The notes: generated by a model not told the origin, from the letters alone. 64,000 bases of DNA from Pseudomonadota bacterium (GCA_016704655.1 JADIZR010000009.1:62001-126000), one strand, 5' to 3'. Numbered from the stretch's first letter, positions 1 through 9,245 are shown. Made by a program: numbers and translations.

Positions 1-1
1 C

Positions 2-466
2 CTCGAACGCGGCCGGCTGATGTTCCAGGAACTCGTCGCGCACGGCCGCAACACGGGTGACGCGAAATCAGAACGTTTCTCCAATGTCGAAGGCAGCCAC
101 ATGTCGAGCATCGGGCTCTTCAAGACGCTGGAGCCTTATTACGGCAGCAATGGTTACTCGCTGCGGCTCTCGGGCCTCGATCCCGGTTTCAACGACAATG
201 CGCTCGCGCGTGCGATCGTCATGCACGGCGCGCCCTACGTCAGCGAGGCGATCGCCGAGCGACTTGGCCGGCTCGGCCGCAGCTGGGGTTGTCCGGCGTT
301 GCGTCCCGAAATCGCTCGCACCGTCATCGACACGTTGAAGGGCGGCGCGCTGCTGTTCGCCTATTACCCCGACCGCAAATGGCTCAGCGAGTCGCCGTAC
401 TTCCAGTGCGACGCCGCCTCGGCACGGGTGGTCACTTCGACGTCGCCGCCTTCGAACTCGGGCTGA
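2..466 (+). CDS. Murein L,D-transpeptidase catalytic domain family protein (5'-truncated by window edge)
   Basis: The reading frame is open from the first bases, so the start lies upstream and about 154 C-terminal residues are visible. The pattern VAHGRNTG, then SSIGLF, YGSNGYSLRL, FNDNA, IVMHGAPYV and RLGRSWGCPAL is that of the YkuD_2-type (PF13645) L,D-transpeptidase-like family. In such proteins the His of MHGA and the Cys of SWGCP form the active site for peptidoglycan cross-linking or anchoring in the periplasm. The family is usually about 200-250 residues with a signal peptide, which would be in the missing part. Assignment rests on motifs; the exact activity is inferred. Confidence 0.8.
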   Translation, partial: LERGRLMFQELVAHGRNTGDAKSERFSNVEGSHMSSIGLFKTLEPYYGSNGYSLRLSGLDPGFNDNALARAIVMHGAPYVSEAIAERLGRLGRSWGCPALRPEIARTVIDTLKGGALLFAYYPDRKWLSESPYFQCDAASARVVTSTSPPSNSG

Positions 467-533
467 CGACGCAACCGGGCGCCGTGGCGCCGGCTTGCGA
501 CCTTTTGCCGCGGCCAGGCATCTAACCTGCCGA

Positions 534-1148
534 ATGTCCGCATTTCTCGACACTGCCCTTGATCCTGCCACCCTGGAGCGCGCTCGCGCCGGCGACGAAG
601 CGGCGCTGGCCGAAATCTACCGGGTCTACGAAGTGCCGGTCCGTACGCTGACGCGCCGCATCGTGACGCCGCGCTCCGCGGCGGAGGATGTGGCGCAGGA
701 CGTCTTCGTCGACGTCATCACCCGGCTGCATCAGTTCGAGGGGCGCGGCTCGTTCGCGGGCTGGATCCGCAGCATCGCCATTGCACGCTGCCTGATGCAG
801 CTGCGTTCGCCCTGGCATCGTGGCCAGCGCTGGCTGGCGGCTTCGACGCGATCGATCGACGATTTGCACGAGGACTGGCAGGCCGAGGGCCGGCCGGGTG
901 CGGCGACCGCGGACCGGGCAGATGCGATCGACCTCGAGCGCGCGCTGGCGCAACTCGGCGACAAAGCGCGTGCCGTCGTGTGGCTGCACGATGTCGAGGG
1001 GTGCACCCATGCCGAAATCGGTGCGCAGTTCGGCGCATCGGCCAGTTTTTCCAAGTCGCAGCTTGCCCGCGCGCACGAGCGCCTGCGGGACCTGCTGCAC
1101 GTCGAAGGAGGCGGGACGTCATGCTTTCCCGTATCGAGCACGCCATGA
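534..1148 (+). CDS. RNA polymerase sigma factor, sigma-70 family (ECF-like)
   Basis: A 204-residue protein. Region 2 is visible at residues ~25-90 (AAEDVAQDVFVDVITRLHQF, then GSFAGWIRSIAIARC) and region 4 at ~140-195 (ERALAQLGDKARAVVWLHDV, then THAEIGAQFGASASFSKSQL). This is the short two-domain plan of extracytoplasmic-function sigma factors. I chose ATG 534 over an in-frame upstream ATG at 495 because it gives the usual short N-terminus. The next gene starts inside its stop codon (ATGA at 1145-1148), so the two are translationally coupled, as with sigma/anti-sigma pairs. The signal it answers to is unknown. Confidence 0.88.
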   Translation: MSAFLDTALDPATLERARAGDEAALAEIYRVYEVPVRTLTRRIVTPRSAAEDVAQDVFVDVITRLHQFEGRGSFAGWIRSIAIARCLMQLRSPWHRGQRWLAASTRSIDDLHEDWQAEGRPGAATADRADAIDLERALAQLGDKARAVVWLHDVEGCTHAEIGAQFGASASFSKSQLARAHERLRDLLHVEGGGTSCFPVSSTP

Positions 1149-1670
1149 ACCTGACCGAGAAACTCCGTTCGTTACCGGCGGCCGAGCCGCGTCGGGACGG
1201 CTGGGACGACGTGCAGTCGCGCCTCGCCGCCAGGGAAGACGGCGCGTGCGCGACGCAGGCTGGGCCTGCAGCTCGCGGCCGCGGCCTCCGTTGCGATCAT
1301 TGCCGTGACGGCCGCGTGGCGCGTTGCGGACGTCGTGACCGAGCGCCCGGGATCGATGTCTGTCGAACTCACGCCGCTCACGGCGGAACAGGCGCTCGCG
1401 CTCGATCGCGTCGCGCAGCTGCAGTCGCAGTCGCAGGCGCTCGACGCAATGCTGTCGGTGATTGGCGAGCGTCCGGTCGTCGAGCGCGCCGGCACGAGCG
1501 TGCCGATCGACACGCTCGAGACGCAGGTGCAGTGGATCGACCACCAGATTTCCGTCGCCGACGGTGATATCGAACCCGGCTCTGCCGAGCAGCTCTGGCG
1601 CAAGCGCGTCGGAGCGATGAACTCCCTGGTGCGGTTGCGCTACGTGGAAGCGCAGCGCATCGACATGTGA
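1145..1670 (+). pseudogene. Putative anti-sigma-like single-pass membrane protein, frame broken by one base
   Basis: Starting at ATG 1145, overlapping the sigma-factor stop, the frame reads MNLTEKLRSLPAAEPRRDGW and would run out of homology-like character after about residue 32. The +1 frame continues with a basic stretch, a hydrophobic segment (LGLQLAAAASVAIIAVTAAW) and a ~115-residue soluble tail to the stop at 1670. Removing one G from GGG at 1233-1235 joins them into about 174 residues: short cytoplasmic N-terminus, one membrane span, periplasmic domain. That layout and the coupling to a sigma factor suggest an anti-sigma or regulatory partner, but no ZAS-type zinc motif is visible. Probably a sequencing indel. 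Confidence 0.55.
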
Positions 1671-1686
1671 CAACGAGGACGCGATC

Positions 1687-2700
1687 ATGCAATCCGTACG
1701 AATCAGAACCAGGGCCCAGCGCGCGCTCGGCGCGTTGCTGGCGTCGGCCATCGCGCTCACGGTGACGACGCAGGGTGCCGTTGCGACCGAGACGCAGGAC
1801 AAGGCACAGCTGCAGCAGCAGCTCGACGCTGCGCGCGGCCGGCTCGACGATGCGGCGCGTGACGTCGCCGACCTCTCGCGCCAGCTCTACGGCGACGACA
1901 TGCAAGGCATGCCCATGCCGCCTCCCGGCGGAAAGCCGCGCGGCGCCATGCTCGGCATCAACATCGGCGGCAGTCCCGACCTCGCGGAAGGCGTCGAAGT
2001 GATGGGTGTGAGTCCGTCCGGCCCGGCCGCTGCCGCCGGCCTGAAGGCCGGCGACGTGATCGTAGCGATCGATGGCAAACCGCTCATGAAGTCCGGCGAC
2101 CGCGCCGCGGGCCGCCAGCTCATCGACCAGATGCGCGGCCTGCAGCCGGGTCAGAAGGTCAAGGTGGACTACCTGCGCGACGGCAAGAAGCTGTCGACGA
2201 CGGTGACCACCGTGGCTGCCGAGCCACCGCTGGCCCGCATGCTGCGTGAGCACGTGCCGATGCTCGAGGGCATGCAGATTCCTCCTGAATTGCAGGAAAT
2301 GGTGCACCCAGGTGGCCGCGGCTTCCGCGCGCTCGAACTGGTGCCGATCACGCCCCGGCTCGGCCAGTACTTCGGTACGGACAAGGGACTGCTGGTGGTC
2401 AAGGCGCCGCCTGTGCAGGGCCCGGGCCTGGAGGAGGGCGACGTGATTCTTTCGATCGACGGACGCACCCCGGAAAACCCGCGTCACGCCTTCCGCATCC
2501 TCGGGTCGTACCAGCCCGGGGAGAAGGTCAAGTTCGAAGTGCTGCGTCAGCGGAAGCACCTGGCTCTCGACGTCCAGATGCCGGCGGCCGACCCCCTGAG
2601 CCCGGGCTTCCGCCCTGATCCGCCGCCCCCGCGTGCGCCCAACTCGCCGGTGCCTCCCGCACCGCCGACCGACGCGAAGGGTGGCGGCATCTCGTCCTGA
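1687..2700 (+). CDS. Periplasmic protein with two PDZ domains
   Basis: A 337-residue protein with an N-terminal signal peptide (basic residues, hydrophobic ~13-29, probable cleavage near AVA). A short coiled-coil-prone stretch (QLQQQLDAARGRLDDAARDV) follows. Two PDZ domains can be recognised. The first, ~75-165, has the ligand-loop MLGINIG and GLKAGDVIVAIDG. The second, ~215-300, has LEEGDVILSIDG and YQPGEKVKFEVLR. The C-terminus is rich in Pro. There is no trypsin-like protease domain, so it is not DegP/DegS; it probably binds C-termini of envelope proteins as an adaptor. It follows the sigma/putative anti-sigma pair by 16 bp and may belong to the same stress-response operon (inference). Confidence 0.8.
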   Translation: MQSVRIRTRAQRALGALLASAIALTVTTQGAVATETQDKAQLQQQLDAARGRLDDAARDVADLSRQLYGDDMQGMPMPPPGGKPRGAMLGINIGGSPDLAEGVEVMGVSPSGPAAAAGLKAGDVIVAIDGKPLMKSGDRAAGRQLIDQMRGLQPGQKVKVDYLRDGKKLSTTVTTVAAEPPLARMLREHVPMLEGMQIPPELQEMVHPGGRGFRALELVPITPRLGQYFGTDKGLLVVKAPPVQGPGLEEGDVILSIDGRTPENPRHAFRILGSYQPGEKVKFEVLRQRKHLALDVQMPAADPLSPGFRPDPPPPRAPNSPVPPAPPTDAKGGGISS

Positions 2701-2720
2701 GACGCCCTGGAAGAGCCGCT

Positions 2721-2752
2721 GCAGAGGGGTCCGTGCGAACGGGTCCCTCTGC
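2721..2752 (+). promoter_or_regulatory. Long hairpin between PDZ gene and queA
   Basis: An inverted repeat with arms GCAGAGGG (2721-2728) and CCCTCTGC (2745-2752); the loop itself contains CCGT-GCGA-ACGG. No T-tract follows, so a simple intrinsic terminator is doubtful. It lies 16 bp upstream of the queA ATG and could act in the queA leader or separate the two transcripts. Confidence 0.35.
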
Positions 2753-2768
2753 TAGCATGCGCGCCCCT

Positions 2769-3821
2769 ATGCGGCGCACCGACTTCCATTTCGACCTGCC
2801 CGCTGCGCTGGTCGCCCGCCACCCGGCGCCACAGCGCAGCGGCAGCCGGCTGCTCCACCTCGAAGGTGCGACGGGTGCGCTCACGGATCGCCAGTTCCGC
2901 GACCTGCCTGGCCTGCTGCGGCAGGGCGACCTGCTCGTGTTCAACGACACGCGCGTGATTCCCGCGCGGCTGTACGGCCACAAGCTCGAAAGCGGCGGCA
3001 AGGTCGAGGTCATGCTCGAGCGGCTGACCGGCTTGCGCACGGCCATCGTGCAGTTGCGCGCGAGCAAACCCTTGCGCCCCGGCGCCGTAATCGACCTCGG
3101 CGGTGGCGACACGCTCACCATCGTCGAGCGCCACGAAGATTTCTGGCGCGTCGAATTCAGCGGCGACGCGCTGGGCACGTTCGAACGCCTGGGGGAGATG
3201 CCGCTGCCGCCGTACGTGGCACGCGCCGCCGAACCCGAGGATCGCGAGCGTTACCAGACGGTGTATGCGCGTGAGCCCGGCGCGGTTGCCGCGCCGACCG
3301 CGGGCCTGCATTTCGACGACGCGGTCCTGCAAGCCTGCCGCGCGGCGGGCGCCGAGTTCGCTTACGTCACGCTGCACGTGGGCGCGGGTACTTTTCAGCC
3401 TGTGCGCGTCGACAACGTCGAAGAGCACCGCCTGCACTCCGAGTGGTGCAACGTGCCCGGTGCGACCTGCGAAGCGGTCGCTGCGGCTCGCGCACGCGGC
3501 GGTCGCGTCATCGCGGTGGGTACGACAGCGGTGCGGTCGCTCGAGAGCGCGGCGGCGTCTGGCCGGCTCGAGTCGTACGCAGGCGAGACGCGACTCTTCA
3601 TCACGCCGGGCAGGCGTTTTCGCGTGATCGATGCGATGGTGACCAACTTCCATCTGCCCGAATCGACGCTGCTGATGCTGGTCAGTGCCTTCGCCGGGCG
3701 CGAGCACGTGCTCGAGGCGTACCGTCATGCGGTCGCGCAGCAGTATCGCTTCTTCAGTTACGGCGATGCGATGTTCATCGAGCCGGCGCCTGCGGCGCTC
3801 GATCGCGGGAGCGCAGCGTGA
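2769..3821 (+). CDS. queA: S-adenosylmethionine:tRNA ribosyltransferase-isomerase
   Basis: A 350-residue cytoplasmic enzyme. It transfers and isomerises the ribosyl group of SAM onto preQ1-tRNA to form epoxyqueuosine at the wobble base. ATG 2769 gives the classic N-terminus MRRTDFHFDLP; an upstream in-frame start at 2733 would add 12 unconserved residues. Family signatures are clear: DLLVFNDTRVIPARL, YQTVYAREPGAVAAPTAGLH, THVGAGTF-like LHVGAGTFQPV, MVTNFHLPESTLLMLVSAF and the C-terminal QQYRFFSYGDAMFIE. Length matches the family. Its stop overlaps the tgt start, so the two queuosine genes are coupled. Confidence 0.97.
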   Translation: MRRTDFHFDLPAALVARHPAPQRSGSRLLHLEGATGALTDRQFRDLPGLLRQGDLLVFNDTRVIPARLYGHKLESGGKVEVMLERLTGLRTAIVQLRASKPLRPGAVIDLGGGDTLTIVERHEDFWRVEFSGDALGTFERLGEMPLPPYVARAAEPEDRERYQTVYAREPGAVAAPTAGLHFDDAVLQACRAAGAEFAYVTLHVGAGTFQPVRVDNVEEHRLHSEWCNVPGATCEAVAAARARGGRVIAVGTTAVRSLESAAASGRLESYAGETRLFITPGRRFRVIDAMVTNFHLPESTLLMLVSAFAGREHVLEAYRHAVAQQYRFFSYGDAMFIEPAPAALDRGSAA

Positions 3822-4960
3822 AATTTGAACTGCTGGGAACGGCCGGCGCGGCGCGGCGCGGCCGCCTGCACCTGCATCACGGGACCGTCGAGACGCCCGT
3901 GTTCATGCCTGTGGGCACGTACGGCACGGTCAAGGCGATGACGCCCGAGGAACTCACGGGCCTCGGCGCGCAGATCGTCCTCGGCAACACGTTTCACCTG
4001 ATGCTGCGTCCGGGCACCGACGTCATCCGTGCTCATGGCGGGTTGCATGGATTCATGCACTGGTCGGAGCCGATCCTCACCGACTCGGGCGGATTCCAGG
4101 TCTTCAGCCTGACGGAACTGCGCAAGCTCACGGAGGCGGGCGTGAATTTCCGCTCGCCCGTCAACGGCGACGCGGTCTTCCTGAGCCCCGAAATCTCGAT
4201 GCAGGTGCAGGCCGCGCTCAACTCCGACATCGTCATGGCGTTCGACGAATGCCCACCGTATCCGGCGACCGAGCAGCAGGCGCGAACGTCGATGGAACTG
4301 TCGATGCGCTGGGCGCGCCGCAGCCGCGACGAATTCACGCGCCTGGCCAACCCCAACGCCTTGTTCGGCATCGTGCAGGGCGGCACGTTCCTGGGCCTCA
4401 GGCAGGAATCGCTCGGGCAGCTGGTCGATATCGGTTTTGACGGGTACGCGGTCGGGGGCCTGGCCGTGGGTGAACCCGCGGCGGAACGCAACGCCGTTCT
4501 CGAGGCGCTCGAGCCCGCATTGCCGCGGGAAAGACCACGGTACCTGATGGGCGTCGGCACCCCCGCCGACATCGTCCAGGCGGTCGCCCGCGGCATCGAC
4601 ATGTTCGATTGCGTCATGCCGACGCGGAACGCCCGCAACGGCCACCTGTTCACCTCGCAGGGCGTGATCAAGATCCGCAATGCCGGGCACCAGGCGGACA
4701 CCTCACCCCTGGACCCGGAGTGCGCCTGCTACACCTGCCGGAACTACAGCCGCGCGTACCTGCGGCACCTCGACCGTTGCAACGAAATCCTCGGCGCACG
4801 GCTCAATTCGATCCACAACCTGCACTATTACCTATCCCTGATGGCCCGGATGCGGACAGCCCTCGACGAGGGGCGGTTCGAGCGCTTCGTCGCGAACTTC
4901 CTGGCAGGAGCCGAGGCCGGCCCTGCGATGGCCGCCACCTCGGCCGACCCTCGGGTATAA
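3818..4960 (+). CDS. tgt: tRNA-guanine transglycosylase
   Basis: A 380-residue enzyme that swaps guanine-34 for preQ1 in GUN-anticodon tRNAs, the step before QueA. The start is GTG 3818, overlapping the queA TGA, and gives MKFELLGTAG; earlier in-frame codons lie inside queA. Visible signatures are ETPVFMPVGTYGTVK, LTDSGGFQVFSL (catalytic region), GIVQGG, GLAVGEP, DCVMPTRNARNG and the zinc site CACYTC...YLRHL near the C-terminus. The following gene, yajC, is the usual neighbour of tgt in proteobacteria. Confidence 0.97.
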   Translation: MKFELLGTAGAARRGRLHLHHGTVETPVFMPVGTYGTVKAMTPEELTGLGAQIVLGNTFHLMLRPGTDVIRAHGGLHGFMHWSEPILTDSGGFQVFSLTELRKLTEAGVNFRSPVNGDAVFLSPEISMQVQAALNSDIVMAFDECPPYPATEQQARTSMELSMRWARRSRDEFTRLANPNALFGIVQGGTFLGLRQESLGQLVDIGFDGYAVGGLAVGEPAAERNAVLEALEPALPRERPRYLMGVGTPADIVQAVARGIDMFDCVMPTRNARNGHLFTSQGVIKIRNAGHQADTSPLDPECACYTCRNYSRAYLRHLDRCNEILGARLNSIHNLHYYLSLMARMRTALDEGRFERFVANFLAGAEAGPAMAATSADPRV

Positions 4961-4961
4961 T
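4956..4961 (+). promoter_or_regulatory. Possible -10 box for yajC-secD-secF
   Basis: A perfect TATAAT overlaps the tgt stop codon, about 55 bp before yajC. No good -35 hexamer is seen 16-18 bp upstream. A small hairpin (CCCCTCG/CGAGGGG, 4985-5000) lies in the would-be leader. Confidence 0.35.
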
Positions 4962-5015
4962 CGGCGGTCATTTTCCAAGCATGACCCCTCGGTCGAGGGG
5001 CAACAGGAGTTCCTG

Positions 5016-5345
5016 ATGGACTGGTTGATCGCGAGCGCCCACGCCCAGGCGGCCACGGGTGCCCAGCCGAATGCGTTGCTGCAGATGCTGCCCTTGCTGC
5101 TCATCTTCGTCGTGTTCTATTTCCTGCTGATCCGGCCCCAGGCCAAGCGGGCGAAGGAGCACAAGGCCCTGGTGGCCGCACTCGCCGTCGGCGACGAAAT
5201 CGTCACGGCCGGCGGCATCCTCGGCAAGGTCACCGAGACCTCCGACAGTTTCCTCACCGTCGAAATCGCGAACGGCGTGCAGGTGAAGGTCCAGCGCCAT
5301 ACGGTCACCAGCGTGCTGCCCAAGGGCACCCTGAAGAGCGCCTGA
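5016..5345 (+). CDS. yajC: Preprotein translocase subunit YajC
   Basis: A 109-residue inner-membrane protein with one membrane segment (LLLIFVVFYFLLIRPQAKRA, residues ~29-48), including the IRPQ-KR boundary typical of YajC. A KOW-like region follows (GDEIVTAGGILGKV, then VEIANGVQVKVQRHTVTSVL). It associates with SecDF-YidC next to SecYEG. A good ribosome binding site (AGGAG) lies just before ATG 5016. It is first in the export operon with secD and secF. Confidence 0.95.
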   Translation: MDWLIASAHAQAATGAQPNALLQMLPLLLIFVVFYFLLIRPQAKRAKEHKALVAALAVGDEIVTAGGILGKVTETSDSFLTVEIANGVQVKVQRHTVTSVLPKGTLKSA

Positions 5346-5367
5346 ACGGTCGTCCCGGAGTTCGCGA

Positions 5368-7239
5368 ATGCACAGTTACCCGGCCTGGAAAATCTGGCTG
5401 GTCGTCATCGCCCTGCTCGCGGGCACGGTGCTCGCCCTGCCGAACGTGTTCGGCGAGGCGCCCGCACTGCAGCTCTCGCGCAATGACCGCACCGCCGTCA
5501 CCGACGTCCAGCGCCAGCAGGTCGTCTCGCTGCTGCAGTCCAAGGGCGTGACGGTCGAAAACTCGTACCTCGAGGGCGATCGACTCGTCCTGCGCTTTGA
5601 CGACGTGAGCGCGCGGCTCAAAGCACGCGATGTCGTGCAGCAGGGCACCGCAGAAGAATATCTCGTGGCGCTGTCCGACGTGCCCCGCACGCCGGGCTGG
5701 ATGCGAGCGCTGGGACTCAAGCCAATGAGCCTCGGCCTCGACCTGCGCGGCGGCGTCTACTTCATGTACGAAGTCGACGCGCAGGGTGCCGTGAAGCAGC
5801 TGCTCACGAGCATGGAGAGCGACTACCGCACGCTGCTGCGCAAGGAACGCATTCCTTTCACCGGCGTGGCCAGCGACGGCGTCGACACGGTCAGGATCGG
5901 TTTGCGCAGTGGCGACGACGCGGAGCGGTTCGCGAGCCTGCTGCGCAAGCAGGACCCGAACCTGTCTGTCGACACGGACACCCTCGGCGAGGGCGGATCC
6001 GTCACGGTCAGTCTGAGCCCGACGCAGATCAAGCAGCGGCAGGACTTCGCGATCCAGCAGAACATCACCACGCTGCGCAATCGCGTGGACGAACTCGGCG
6101 TCACGGAGCCGATCGTCGCCCGCCAGGGCCTCGACCGCATCGTCGTGCAGCTGCCCGGCGTGCAGGATCCCAACGAAGCGCTGCGCGTGCTCGGTGCGAC
6201 GGCCACCCTCGAGTTCCGGCTCGTGGACGAACAGAACGACGCATTGCTCGCCGCCAGCACGAAGCGTGCGCCGCTCGGCACCAAGCTCTACCACACGCGC
6301 GATGGCCGTCCGGTCCTGCTCAAGCGCGAAACGATCGTCTCGGGTGAGCAGCTCACGGACGCCAGCTCCGGCTTCCAGCAGGGCGAACCCGCGGTCATGG
6401 TCACGCTCGATGCGCGCGGCGCGTCGAAGATGCTCGAGACCACGCGCCAGAACCTCGGCAAACCCATGGCGGTCGTGTTCATCGAGAAAAAGCGCGTGGC
6501 CGAAGGCCAGCCCTGCAAGGGCGTCCGCGCGGGCAACGAATGCACCGAGGAGGAGGTCATCAACCAGGCGACCATCCGCGGCGTGTTCGGCAGCAATTTC
6601 CAGATCACGGGTGTGATGGCCAACGAGGCGCGTGAACTTGCGCTGCTGCTGCGCGCAGGCTCGCTGGCTGCCCCGCTCTACATCGTCGAACAGCGCAGTG
6701 TCGGCCCGAGCCTGGGCGCCGACAACATCGCGCGCGGCGTTCGCGCGCTGATCATCGGCATGCTGGTGACGTTCGCCTTCATGGCCGTCTATTACCGTGG
6801 CTTCGGCATGGTCGCGAACGTCGTGCTGCTGACCAACGTCGTGCTGCTCGCGGCGCTGCTGTCGATGCTGCAGGCTTCGCTGTCGCTGCCTGGCATCGCG
6901 GGCATGGTGCTCACGGTCGGCATGGCCGTGGACGCCAACATCCTGATCTTCGAGCGCATCCGCGAGGAGTTGCGCAATGGGATGAGTCCGCATGCGGCGA
7001 TCAACGCGGGTTACGAGAAGGCCTTCTCCGCGATCGCGGACTCGAACATCACGACGCTGATCGCGGGCATCGTGCTGTTCACGTTCGGCACCGGCCCGGT
7101 CCGCGGCTTCGCGGTCGTGCTGTCGCTCGGCATCGTCACTTCGATGTTTACCGCGCTGATCGTCAGCCGCGCGCTCGTCTACCTGCTCTGGGACCGCAAG
7201 CGCAAGCTCGACCGCCTCTCGATCGGGATGGGGAACTGA
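5368..7239 (+). CDS. secD: Protein translocase subunit SecD
   Basis: A 623-residue RND-like membrane protein that uses proton flow to pull substrates through SecYEG on the periplasmic side. One N-terminal membrane span (residues ~7-27) precedes the D1 motif LGLDLRGGVYFMYEV. A large periplasmic P1 domain follows, then a five-helix C-terminal block with IGMLVTFAFMAVYYRGFGMV, GMVLTVGMAVDANILIFERI and SIGMFT-like GIVTSMFTALIVSR. The conserved membrane Asp of VDANI is present. Full family length; two bases separate it from secF. Confidence 0.97.
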   Translation: MHSYPAWKIWLVVIALLAGTVLALPNVFGEAPALQLSRNDRTAVTDVQRQQVVSLLQSKGVTVENSYLEGDRLVLRFDDVSARLKARDVVQQGTAEEYLVALSDVPRTPGWMRALGLKPMSLGLDLRGGVYFMYEVDAQGAVKQLLTSMESDYRTLLRKERIPFTGVASDGVDTVRIGLRSGDDAERFASLLRKQDPNLSVDTDTLGEGGSVTVSLSPTQIKQRQDFAIQQNITTLRNRVDELGVTEPIVARQGLDRIVVQLPGVQDPNEALRVLGATATLEFRLVDEQNDALLAASTKRAPLGTKLYHTRDGRPVLLKRETIVSGEQLTDASSGFQQGEPAVMVTLDARGASKMLETTRQNLGKPMAVVFIEKKRVAEGQPCKGVRAGNECTEEEVINQATIRGVFGSNFQITGVMANEARELALLLRAGSLAAPLYIVEQRSVGPSLGADNIARGVRALIIGMLVTFAFMAVYYRGFGMVANVVLLTNVVLLAALLSMLQASLSLPGIAGMVLTVGMAVDANILIFERIREELRNGMSPHAAINAGYEKAFSAIADSNITTLIAGIVLFTFGTGPVRGFAVVLSLGIVTSMFTALIVSRALVYLLWDRKRKLDRLSIGMGN

Positions 7240-7241
7240 TC

Positions 7242-8177
7242 ATGGAATTTTTCCACAAGAAGACCAGCTACCCGTTCATGGCCGCCCGCAAGCGGTGGTA
7301 TTTGTTCTCGGCGGTGCTGCTCCTCGGTTCGCTGCTGGCTCTGGGTATCCGCGGCCTCAACTTCGGCATCGATTTCACCGGCGGCGTGGTGCTCGAGCTG
7401 AGCTTCCCGCAGGCGGCCGATCTCGAGAAAGTCCGCGAGTCGCTCGATAAGGCGGGTTACGGCGATGCCGTCGTGCAGAGTTTCGGCACCCCGCGCGACG
7501 TGCTGGTGCGCATGCTCCCCGAGGAAGGCACGGACAACAACGTGCTCGGCCGCAAGGTGCTGACGGCGATCCAGTCCGAAAATCCGGGCGTCGAGCTGCG
7601 TCGCACGGAAGTCGTGGGCGGGCAGGTCGGCGCCGAGCTCGCCGAGAAAGGCGCGCTCGCCGTGCTGTTCACGTTCTTCTTCATCATGCTGTACGTCTGG
7701 GCGCGCTTTCAGTGGAAGCTCGGCGTCGGCGCCATCGCCGGGGCGCTGCACGACCCGATCGTCATCCTGGGATTCTTCGCGGCTACCCAGATGACGTTCG
7801 ACCTCCCCGCACTCGCGGCCATCCTGGCCGTCATCGGCTACTCGCTGAACGACACCGTCGTCGTGTTCGATCGTATCCGCGAGCGCTTTTTGTCGATGCG
7901 CAAGGGAACGAGCGAGCAGGTGATCGACGCGTCCATCAACGAGACGCTGTCACGAACGATCATGACCAGCACTACGACCATGCTGACGGTCTTTGCGCTG
8001 CTGTTCTTCGGCGGCGAAATCCTGCGTGGCTTCTCGACCGCCCTCACGATCGGCATCGTGGTGGGCACCTACTCGTCGATTTACATTGCGAGCGCGCTGG
8101 CCCTAGACCTCAAGCTCACTGCGCGCGACCTGTTACCCGTGCAGAAGGAAAAGGACGCCGTCGACGACATGCCCTGA
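7242..8177 (+). CDS. secF: Protein translocase subunit SecF
   Basis: A 311-residue partner of SecD. N-terminal membrane span, then NFGIDFTGGVVLEL, a small periplasmic domain, and five C-terminal membrane helices with GYSLNDTVVVFDRIRE and the SINETLSRTIMTSTTTM motif of all SecF proteins. Start ATG 7242 follows the secD stop directly. Nothing unusual is seen. Confidence 0.97.
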   Translation: MEFFHKKTSYPFMAARKRWYLFSAVLLLGSLLALGIRGLNFGIDFTGGVVLELSFPQAADLEKVRESLDKAGYGDAVVQSFGTPRDVLVRMLPEEGTDNNVLGRKVLTAIQSENPGVELRRTEVVGGQVGAELAEKGALAVLFTFFFIMLYVWARFQWKLGVGAIAGALHDPIVILGFFAATQMTFDLPALAAILAVIGYSLNDTVVVFDRIRERFLSMRKGTSEQVIDASINETLSRTIMTSTTTMLTVFALLFFGGEILRGFSTALTIGIVVGTYSSIYIASALALDLKLTARDLLPVQKEKDAVDDMP

Positions 8178-8219
8178 GGGGCATGTCTTCCACGCATCCG
8201 GGTCAGGGCAGGGCAAAAG

Positions 8220-9203
8220 ATGGTCGAATTCGTCTGGTTCGGCTTTCTGGCGCTGTTCCTCGGGCTGCTGATCCTCGACCTCAGCATCCTGCACCGCGAG
8301 TCGACGACGCTCTCAGTAAGGCAGGCGCTGTTCTGGACGGCCGTCTGGGTCAGCGTGGCGATGTCCTACGCCCTTGTCATCTACGGGCTGTACGAGTATC
8401 GCTGGCTCGGCTTCGAGCCGGGCCCCGGGTCGCCGGCGGCGCGGATGCGGTCGTGCAGTACGTGACCGGCTACCTGCTCGAGTGGTCGCTGTCGGTCGAC
8501 AACATCTTCGTCATCGCGCTGATCTTCGCGTACCTCAGGATCCCGACGCAGTACCAGTACCGCGTGCTGTTCTGGGGCATCGTCGGCGCCATCGTCCTGC
8601 GCGGCCTGATGATCGCAGCCGGCACCACGCTGCTGCATCGCTTCGACTGGATGTTCTACGTCTTCGGCGCGATCCTGCTGTTGTCGGCGCTGCGCATGCT
8701 GCGCAACGGCGAAGATGCGCACGACGTAGGCAACAGTTTCCCTGCGCGGCTGGTGCAGCGGTTCATACCCGTCACCCCGGAGCTCGAGCGCGCGCGGTTC
8801 TTCGTCCGTCGCGAAGGCAAGCTGTTTGCGACACCGCTTTTTGTCGCGCTGGTGATGGTCGAGCTCACCGACGTCGTCTTCGCGGTGGATTCGATTCCTG
8901 CGATCCTGGCGGTGACGCGCGACCCGTTCCTGGTCTTCACGTCCAACGCGTTCGCGATCCTCGGGCTTGCGCTCGCTCTACTTCGCGGTGGCGGGCCTGA
9001 TGGCGATGTTCCGTTACCTGCGCTACAGCCTCGTGCTGATCCTTGCTTTTGTCGGCATGAAAATGCTGCTGGTGTCGACCTACCACGTGCCGAACCTGGT
9101 CTCGCTCGCGATCATCCTGGGCACGCTCGGGGCGGGCATCCTGGCGTCCATCTGGGCCACCCGGCGTGACGCCATCAACGGTAGCGGGGGCCCCCCGGCC
9201 TGA
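8220..9203 (+). pseudogene. TerC/Alx-family integral membrane protein, two compensating single-base frameshifts
   Basis: Three adjacent frame segments spell one TerC-family protein of about 327 residues. N-terminal part 8220-~8428: LALFLGLLILDLSIL, then ALFWTAVWVSVAMSYA. Middle part: VVQYVTGYLLEWSLSVDNIF, VLFWGIVGAIVLRGLMI, MVELTDVVFAVDSIPAILAV, FTSNAFAILGL. C-terminal part from ~8967: RSLYFAVAGLMAMFRYLRY, GMKMLLV. The conserved acidic membrane motifs SVDN and ELTDVVFAVDS are intact. One base is missing near the CCCCGGG at 8423-8429 and one extra T is present at 8967-8968 (GGG-CTG-CGC-TCG restores the family sequence). Alx/TerC proteins are linked to Mn2+ efflux or tellurite/pH stress. Probably an intact gene with consensus errors. 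Confidence 0.85.
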
Positions 9204-9245
9204 CGCGAGGGGACGCCCTGCCGCTGCTGCGGGAGCGAGCGTTGA

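Noticed and set aside
4985..5000. Riboswitch or preQ1 element near tgt/yajC
   Set aside because: Only a simple 7-bp hairpin is present; no preQ1 aptamer features and it is downstream of the queuosine genes.
5305..6993. Very long minus-strand open frame opposite secD
   Set aside because: High-GC shadow of secD; rich in Arg/His/Gln/Asp with no domain, and secD is fully conserved.
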